Source of the DNA: an uncultured Clostridia bacterium
Lineage (GTDB): Bacteria; Bacillota; Clostridia; Saccharofermentanales; Saccharofermentanaceae
DNA length: 39,096 bases
Direction of reading: 5' to 3'
Assembly (NCBI GenBank): GCA_947167045.1
Contig: CAMVGO010000021.1
Location: 1-39,096, forward strand
In this document: positions 33,615-39,096 of the stretch, one piece after another
Numbering within the stretch: position 1 is the first letter of the stretch
Layout: each line of letters opens with the position of its first letter
Program-made: the position numbers and the translations under genes
Notes under the pieces: generated by a model
Told to the model about the DNA's origin: nothing
Seen by the model: only the letters and a program-made list of their open reading frames with translations
Databases searched by the model: none

Positions 33615-36600
33615 TCAGGGATTGAGACATACGCCGTTCGAATCAAAATTGTATGTCTTGCTGCCGATCTTCTTGGAACCTGTGACCATGACGCCGGAAG
33701 ATTCAAGATAGTACCACTTGCCGGAAAGCTCGAGCCAGCCTGTTGCCATTGCGCCGTTGCTATTCAGGTAATACCAGGAGTTGCCGTCCTTGAGCCAGCC
33801 GGTCTTCATTGCACCGGAGCTCTCAAAATAGTACCACTTGCCCGAGATCTGCTTCCAACCTGATACCATCGAGCCGGAATTCTCGAAATAATACCACTTG
33901 CCGGAGATCTGCTTCCAGCCGGTTACCATTGCGCCGGAATTCTCGAAATAGTACCACTTGCCGGAGATCTGCTGCCAGCTTGTTACCATGACGCCGTTGG
34001 ACTTCAGGTAATACCACTTGCCGGAGATCTGCTTCCAGCCTGTTGCCATGACACCGGAATTATCGAGATAGTACCAGGAAGAACCGACCTTTACCCAGCC
34101 GGTCTGCTTTACGCCGCTGGTGCTGAAGTAATACCAGGAACCTTCGATCTTGGTCCAGCCTGTAGCCGCCTTGTCATCAACATAGTAGTACTTGTTGCTG
34201 CCTTCAGTTACCCAGCCGTTCTTAGGAACATATACCAAAGTGGCTTCGATAGCAATCTCGATATCTTCTTCAGGCTGAGTTACCGTATATTTTCCGCCAG
34301 CAGCAGATATCTCTGTACCGTTTACCTTGACGGAAGCGATCTCATACTTATCTGCAGCTGTTACGGTGAACTCATACTTCGTGCCGACCTTGGAGCTGCC
34401 TGTTGCGGAAATACCGCTTACTGTTACAAGCTTTGAATCGTAAGTAAGAGTTACAGCGAACGTATCCTTCTTGAATGTTACCTCGACAGTTGCGTCTTCT
34501 GCAGGCATCTTAAAAGTCAGGCCATCGATAGCCTCGCCGTTGACCTTAACGGTATCAAGCGTATAGCCGTCAGCAGGAGTTGCGGTAACGGTGATATCAT
34601 CGCCGTAATTTGCTGTCGTTGCCGAGACAGTTGCCGTACCGTTATTTGTCGACGCAAGAGTTACGTTATAAACGCTCTTCTTGAATGTAACTTCAACAGT
34701 CATCTCGCCTGCATCCATTACGAACGTATCGCCGTCTAAAACGGAACCGTTGACCTTGATGGTATCGACTTCGTAGCCAGTGTCAGGTGTGGTGACAACA
34801 GTGATCACGTCGTCAAAACCTGCTGTTTCAGGGAGTTCGACAGTGCCGTTGACTGTCTCTGCAACAGTGATCGGGAACTGGATCTTAACGAAGTATACGT
34901 CTACGACAACAGATCCTGCAGGCATTGTAAATGTATTGCCGTTGATCTTTTCGCCGTTTACGCGGATGTAATCGAACTCCGCATAAGCGTCAGGCACGAG
35001 TTTTACAGTGATCTTATCACCCATGTTTGCAGGAGATTTGGAGAATCTGGCCGTACCGTTTACCAGTTCGCCGAAGGAAAGCTTATAAGCGATCTTCTTG
35101 AATACTACTTCAACTTCAGCATTTGCTGCAGGCATCTGGAACTTCTTAGCATAGAACTTCACACCGTTGACCGAGATGTAGTTGAACTCATAACCGGTCT
35201 CAGGAGTTGGCGTGATGGTGATCTCGTCGCCTACATTTGCTGTGTTGACGGATGCTGCTGCAGTACCGCCATTGCCTGCGGTTACTGTGACCGTATAATC
35301 GATCTTTCTGCAATAAACATTAACTGTAACGTTTGCTGCGGGCATCTGGAATGTAGTTGTCGTGTACTTTGTACCGTTTACTTCAATGTAATCGAACTCA
35401 TAGCCTTCAACAGGTGTAACCGTTACCGTGATCTCGTCGCCGGCATTTGCGCCTGCAACGTTCGTCTCGGCATCGCAGTCCTTGATGATGCCCATCGTGA
35501 TCGTATAGTCGACCTTCTTGCAGTAGACGTTTACAATAACGTTCTCAGCGGGCATTACGAATACCTTGGACGTGATCTTCGTGCCGTTTACTTCGAGGTA
35601 ATCGAATTCATATCCTTCAACGGGTTCTACATTGATGGTGATCTCATCGCCTTCATTTGCAGTCGTTGTGTTGGGAGCTGCATCACAGTCCTTGATGATG
35701 TTCATCGTGATCGTGTAATCGATCTTCTTGCAGACAACGTCTACAGCGACGTCGTTTGCGGGCATGACGAATGTATAGCCGTCAATAACAGTTCCGTTGA
35801 CCTTGATGTAGTCGAGCTCATAACCTTCGACGGGTTCAACGGTTACGGTGATCTCGTCGCCTACATTTGCCGTATCTGTATTCAATGAAGCGTCGCAGTT
35901 TTTAACAATGTCGAGCTTGACCGTGTAATCGATTTTCTTGCAGACAACGTCTACAGCGACGTCGTTTGCGGGCATGACGAATGTATAGCCGTCAATAACT
36001 GTTCCGTTGACCTTGATGTAGTCGAGTTCATAACCTTCGACGGGGTCTACGGTTACAGTGATCTCATCGCCTACATTTGCCGTATCTGTATTCAATGAAG
36101 CGTCGCAGTTCTTGATCAGATCGAGCTTTAATCTGTAATCGATCTTCTTGCAGACAACGTCTACCGCTACATCATTTGCGGGCATGGTGAATGTGTAGCC
36201 GTCGATTACGGTTCCGTTGACCTTGATGTAGTCGAGTTCATAACCTTCGACGGGGTCTACGGTTACAGTGATCTCATCGCCTACATTTGCCGTATCTGTA
36301 TTCAATGAAGCGTCGCAGTTCTTGACAATGTCGAGCTTGACCGTGTAATCGATCTTCTTGCAGACAACGTCTACCGCTACATCATTTGCGGGCATTGTGA
36401 ATGTGTAGCCGTCGATTACGGTTCCGTTGACCTTAATGTAGTCGAGCTCATAACCTTCGACAGGATCGACGGTCACTGTGATCTCGTCTCCGAAGTTTGC
36501 AGTAGAAGCACTGAGAGAAGCATCACAGTTCTGTAACAGATCGAGCTTTACTCTGTAATCTGTCTTCTTGCAGAATACATTTATAGTGACGTCACCTAAA

Positions 36601-38636
36601 GGCATTTCGAACGTGCAACCGTTTATCATGTTTCCGTTGACAGTGATGTAATCGAGTTCGTAGCCTTCGAAAGGTTCCACGGTGACAGTGACATCTTCGA
36701 ATGCATTAGCAGTATTTTTCTTCACAGACGCATTGCAATTCTCAACAGTATCGAACGTGATATTGTAATTGATCTTGTCGAATTCAACTTCAACAAAAAC
36801 TTCCGTTGCAGGCATTGTGAAAGAATCATTTGTGACAGTGTAATAATTTTCTTTTTCATCAAATACCGAGATTCTGGTGATCTCGTATCCCGCCGGGTAA
36901 TCGTATGTCAGCGTTATCGTATCACCATAGTGAGCAGTATTTGCAGAAGCATATGCTTTGCCGCCGCCGGCATAAAATACCCAGACGCTATAAACGCTCT
37001 GCTTAAAGAGGACTTCTACTTTGACGTTATAGTAAGGCATCTCGAAAGAATTGCCCGTTATCGCAACGCCGTCGACCTTGATGCAGTCGAGTTCATAACC
37101 TGTATCAGGTATAGCCGTGACGGTAACGGTATCACCCATCTGAGCGGTTGTGGCTGAAAGCGTCGCCGTACCGTTCTGAACATCAAGGAGAGTAACGGTA
37201 AAGTCCTGCTTTTTGAAAACGAACTCAACCGTAGTATCCTTGGCAGGCATCTTAAAACTGCCGCCTTCTATAAATTCACCGTTGACCTTTATACCATCCA
37301 ATAAATAACCTTCATCCAGAATAAGCATAGAATTGATCGTCTGACCGGCTCTTGCCCTTGTAGGATCGACATAACCTGTTCCACCAACATTATTGATTAC
37401 CGTGATGTTGTATTCAGCCGGAGCAGTATAAGAGTAATCCGACTTAGCGAGCGTGAGAGCGCTCTCGGGGTAGAAATTCGTTACATCAGCATAATATTGG
37501 AATTTAGCGCCGTTTACGGTGAATCCGCTGCTTACGGAACCGGTGGAAGAACCTTTGAGAAAATACCTCTGACCGGTCCTTCCGTTTCCGCCCGGATCGG
37601 AATTCGTTACGTCGACAAGATAGTTCTTGCCGTCTTCCATGTGTACGATGTTCCACATGTGACCGCCTTCAGGTATGCTTCCGTATACGCAGATCGCATA
37701 AATGGAATCACTGTCGAAAGCGGTATTATCGCAAAGATACTGGAAAGCCTTGGCATAACCTTCACAGACAACCTTTGTGGAATCGTTGCCGTCGAAAACC
37801 CAGACGAGCTGCCATGGATTGCCGTAAGCCGCACCGTTATTAACAGCATCATGGTTGTAATCAGTCATGAGACAGATCATGTCGTTGTAATAAAGGAGCT
37901 TATTGTAGTCGTCATATCCGGCGCTGTCTCTGATTATGTTGCGCACACTGGTTGCAGCGGCGGTAAGAGCCGTACCGAAAGTGGAATTGACTTTAAACCT
38001 ATCGCCATCCTGATATTCGCTGGCAACGGAATACTTAAAATGGAAATTTGTGACTTTGATAAAACTACCGGCAGATGACGTTTCGCCCAGGATGCCGTAT
38101 CCCATAGAACATCCCGCAGACTTATCGTACCAATAAAGCTCGTAAGGATGGGAGAAAAGCAATGCATCTACGAGAGTATCCTGATTGACAGGCATCTTTT
38201 CCTTGACCTTAGCCTGCAGATTAGAGTCACTGAAACCGGTTACACCGAGTTCATCAAATGTAAAAGTGAAACATAATGATTCTTTCGGAATAGTGATATC
38301 TGTAGATGTCTGTGTACCGGCAGCAATCTCGCAGATGACGGGACTGAGGTAATTGTATGCGGCAAGGGTGCCCTCATCGAGCTGCCCCGCATAATCGTAC
38401 GCATAAGTCACCTCTTTGCCGAGCGACATCTTCTGCCTGATATAGCCCTCAGCCATCTCATCATTGTCGTACCTGGAATCGACTACGACATTCTCTTCTA
38501 CGGTAGCGATCTCGAACGATTTAGAGTCACTTTCCGTCTTTTCCGTCTCGTCAGCGCAGACGAACATGCCGTACGACAACACGATCGCCCCGGTGACAGC
38601 TGTACTCAACAGCTTGGTAAATAACTGTTTCTTCAT
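33615..38636 (-). CDS. Giant secreted protein: transglutaminase-like, fifteen InlB repeats, cell-wall-binding repeats
   Basis: A 1673-residue exported paralogue of the 1057-residue protein. Signal peptide 1-~28 (AIVLSYGMFVCADE), N-terminal region sharing MAEGYI.QKMSLGKEV with the paralogue, transglutaminase-like domain with Cys291 (VVCEGYAKAF), His326 (GGHMWNIVH) and Asp342 (LVDVTNSD), about fifteen ~70-residue InlB B-type repeats (~405-1465), and ten ~20-residue cell-wall-binding repeats at the C-terminus. The InlB repeats probably form a long rigid stalk holding the catalytic domain away from the wall. I take ATG 38636, with GGAGATCCAC just upstream, over the open frame from 38723, because it begins the signal peptide. 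Confidence 0.92.
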   Translation of the reverse strand: MKKQLFTKLLSTAVTGAIVLSYGMFVCADETEKTESDSKSFEIATVEENVVVDSRYDNDEMAEGYIRQKMSLGKEVTYAYDYAGQLDEGTLAAYNYLSPVICEIAAGTQTSTDITIPKESLCFTFTFDELGVTGFSDSNLQAKVKEKMPVNQDTLVDALLFSHPYELYWYDKSAGCSMGYGILGETSSAGSFIKVTNFHFKYSVASEYQDGDRFKVNSTFGTALTAAATSVRNIIRDSAGYDDYNKLLYYNDMICLMTDYNHDAVNNGAAYGNPWQLVWVFDGNDSTKVVCEGYAKAFQYLCDNTAFDSDSIYAICVYGSIPEGGHMWNIVHMEDGKNYLVDVTNSDPGGNGRTGQRYFLKGSSTGSVSSGFTVNGAKFQYYADVTNFYPESALTLAKSDYSYTAPAEYNITVINNVGGTGYVDPTRARAGQTINSMLILDEGYLLDGIKVNGEFIEGGSFKMPAKDTTVEFVFKKQDFTVTLLDVQNGTATLSATTAQMGDTVTVTAIPDTGYELDCIKVDGVAITGNSFEMPYYNVKVEVLFKQSVYSVWVFYAGGGKAYASANTAHYGDTITLTYDYPAGYEITRISVFDEKENYYTVTNDSFTMPATEVFVEVEFDKINYNITFDTVENCNASVKKNTANAFEDVTVTVEPFEGYELDYITVNGNMINGCTFEMPLGDVTINVFCKKTDYRVKLDLLQNCDASLSASTANFGDEITVTVDPVEGYELDYIKVNGTVIDGYTFTMPANDVAVDVVCKKIDYTVKLDIVKNCDASLNTDTANVGDEITVTVDPVEGYELDYIKVNGTVIDGYTFTMPANDVAVDVVCKKIDYRLKLDLIKNCDASLNTDTANVGDEITVTVDPVEGYELDYIKVNGTVIDGYTFVMPANDVAVDVVCKKIDYTVKLDIVKNCDASLNTDTANVGDEITVTVEPVEGYELDYIKVNGTVIDGYTFVMPANDVAVDVVCKKIDYTITMNIIKDCDAAPNTTTANEGDEITINVEPVEGYEFDYLEVNGTKITSKVFVMPAENVIVNVYCKKVDYTITMGIIKDCDAETNVAGANAGDEITVTVTPVEGYEFDYIEVNGTKYTTTTFQMPAANVTVNVYCRKIDYTVTVTAGNGGTAAASVNTANVGDEITITPTPETGYEFNYISVNGVKFYAKKFQMPAANAEVEVVFKKIAYKLSFGELVNGTARFSKSPANMGDKITVKLVPDAYAEFDYIRVNGEKINGNTFTMPAGSVVVDVYFVKIQFPITVAETVNGTVELPETAGFDDVITVVTTPDTGYEVDTIKVNGSVLDGDTFVMDAGEMTVEVTFKKSVYNVTLASTNNGTATVSATTANYGDDITVTATPADGYTLDTVKVNGEAIDGLTFKMPAEDATVEVTFKKDTFAVTLTYDSKLVTVSGISATGSSKVGTKYEFTVTAADKYEIASVKVNGTEISAAGGKYTVTQPEEDIEIAIEATLVYVPKNGWVTEGSNKYYYVDDKAATGWTKIEGSWYYFSTSGVKQTGWVKVGSSWYYLDNSGVMATGWKQISGKWYYLKSNGVMVTSWQQISGKWYYFENSGAMVTGWKQISGKWYYFENSGSMVSGWKQISGKWYYFESSGAMKTGWLKDGNSWYYLNSNGAMATGWLELSGKWYYLESSGVMVTGSKKIGSKTYNFDSNGVCLNP
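33781..34140 (-). repeat. 60-bp tandem repeats coding for cell-wall-binding modules
   Basis: The complement of CACTTGCC(G/C)GAGATCTGCTTCC-type units recurs every 60 bp (20 codons), giving GWKQISGKWYYFENSGAMVT modules. The central units differ at only a few bases, consistent with recent duplication. Confidence 0.85.
35731..36570 (-). repeat. Four near-identical 210-bp InlB-repeat units
   Basis: CAGACAACGTCTAC recurs at 35731, 35941, 36151 and 36361, exactly 210 bp apart. The four units code almost identical 70-residue modules (NCDASLNTDTANVGDEITVT, YELDYIKVNGTVIDGYTF); the far end of the fourth drifts. The rest of the stalk has the same period but much lower identity, so these are a recent expansion. 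Confidence 0.9.
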
Positions 38637-38687
38637 GTGGATCTCCTTCCAATGCTCGAAAAGGATAATGAAATTTTGACATTTAAC

Positions 38688-38693
38688 ATTATA
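38688..38693 (-). promoter_or_regulatory. Possible -10 element for the giant surface protein
   Basis: TATAAT on the minus strand (plus 38693-38688), 51 bp before ATG 38636. No convincing -35 at 16-18 bp. Confidence 0.4.
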
Positions 38694-38818
38694 CCGCAGA
38701 TGTGTCTGAAAAACTTTAAACAATGAGTTAAAGATTGTGGCAAGAGTGTATGCTCGTAAATCTGTTCTGAAGTTGACTGTTCATCTGAATTTGCTGTAAA
38801 AACACGGTCTTCCAGTCC

Positions 38819-39096
38819 CTATTTGCGTGTCATATTTATCAGGGCATTTGTCGATTAATTGTGTGATTCCCTGCCGGTTTACGTAATACTGTGTCGGTAT
38901 TGTCGGTTTTTGAAAGGAAACTTTTGTGTTTTCATGTCGGTTCCTTGTCGTACTTTGTTGCCGGGAAACAGTAAAAACCATTTGCAAGATCCGACAAGGC
39001 ATCTTTGATGCAGGAGGCGGGCACCGCCTCTTGTAAACTTTTAAAGCACCTGCATAGGGCCGGGCAGTCAAGGCTGGCGCAAGCCAAGGCGTCAAG
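38819..39096 (-). repeat. Structured dispersed repeat, copy 2 (cut by window end)
   Basis: Inverted relative to copy 1 (17806-18082) and nearly identical, with differences clustered in the short linker after GCAGGTGCTTTA and near the far end. It retains the GAGGCGG-TGC-CCGCCTC and GCATC-AAA-GATGC hairpins. The outer arm GCACCTGCA should lie beyond the window. It lies about 180 bp upstream of the giant surface protein gene, whose promoter region it adjoins. Confidence 0.82.

Overview
The window looks like chromosomal DNA from an anaerobic, low-to-moderate GC Firmicute, most likely a gut or rumen Clostridia. The reasons are AGGAGG-type ribosome binding sites, FakA/DegV fatty-acid kinase proteins, an ATP-type PEP carboxykinase with highly biased codon use, and two very large secreted proteins ending in choline-binding-type cell-wall repeats. 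I cannot name a species. I see no tRNA, rRNA, CRISPR array, phage gene or insertion sequence.

Layout. Positions 1-2410 (+ strand): the 3' end of pckA, then two tandem TetR paralogues, each followed by a hairpin/U-tract terminator. Positions 2518-6057 (- strand): a small membrane protein, a palindrome-rich spacer, and an 841-residue fusion of a sugar-isomerase-like TIM barrel with an acyl-CoA synthetase. Positions 6152-6377 hold a probable structured non-coding RNA on the + strand. Positions 6384-16576 (- strand) form a tightly packed nine-gene lipid operon. Transcription order: DPM-type glycosyltransferase with GtrA-like membrane part, HSL-type esterase, acyl-AMP ligase with built-in carrier domain, double-headed PlsC acyltransferase, a carrier protein lacking the phosphopantetheine serine, DegV, membrane-anchored hydrolase with a Cys nucleophile, DegV, FakA. 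The set suggests fatty-acid activation by two routes (acyl-phosphate and acyl-AMP) feeding synthesis of a modified, possibly glycosylated, lipid.

Positions 16829-17629 encode an Rpn/PD-(D/E)XK nuclease. It is followed by a structured dispersed repeat (17776-18082) whose second, inverted copy runs off the window at 38819-39096.

Positions 18098-29800 (- strand) are an eleven-gene operon with overlapping start/stop codons. Transcription order: a nucleotidyltransferase, a second nucleotidyltransferase with a degenerate active site, HprK-like kinase, PqqD-like protein with a long acidic tail, a PP-loop ATPase-like protein with an internal duplication, three GT2 glycosyltransferases, polysaccharide pyruvyl transferase, FrhB-type iron-sulfur protein, and an ABC exporter. 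This is the best candidate for an undescribed system. It combines the poorly understood PqqD/HprK/nucleotidyltransferase cassette with glycan genes and an exporter, and could make a modified peptide or a surface glycan. Its promoter region carries three 21-bp direct repeats, and farther upstream lies an array of 52-bp repeats containing palindromes.

Positions 30282-38636 (- strand) encode two paralogous secreted proteins: signal peptide, transglutaminase-like domain, InlB-type B repeats, and cell-wall-binding repeats. The larger one shows recent amplification of 210-bp units.
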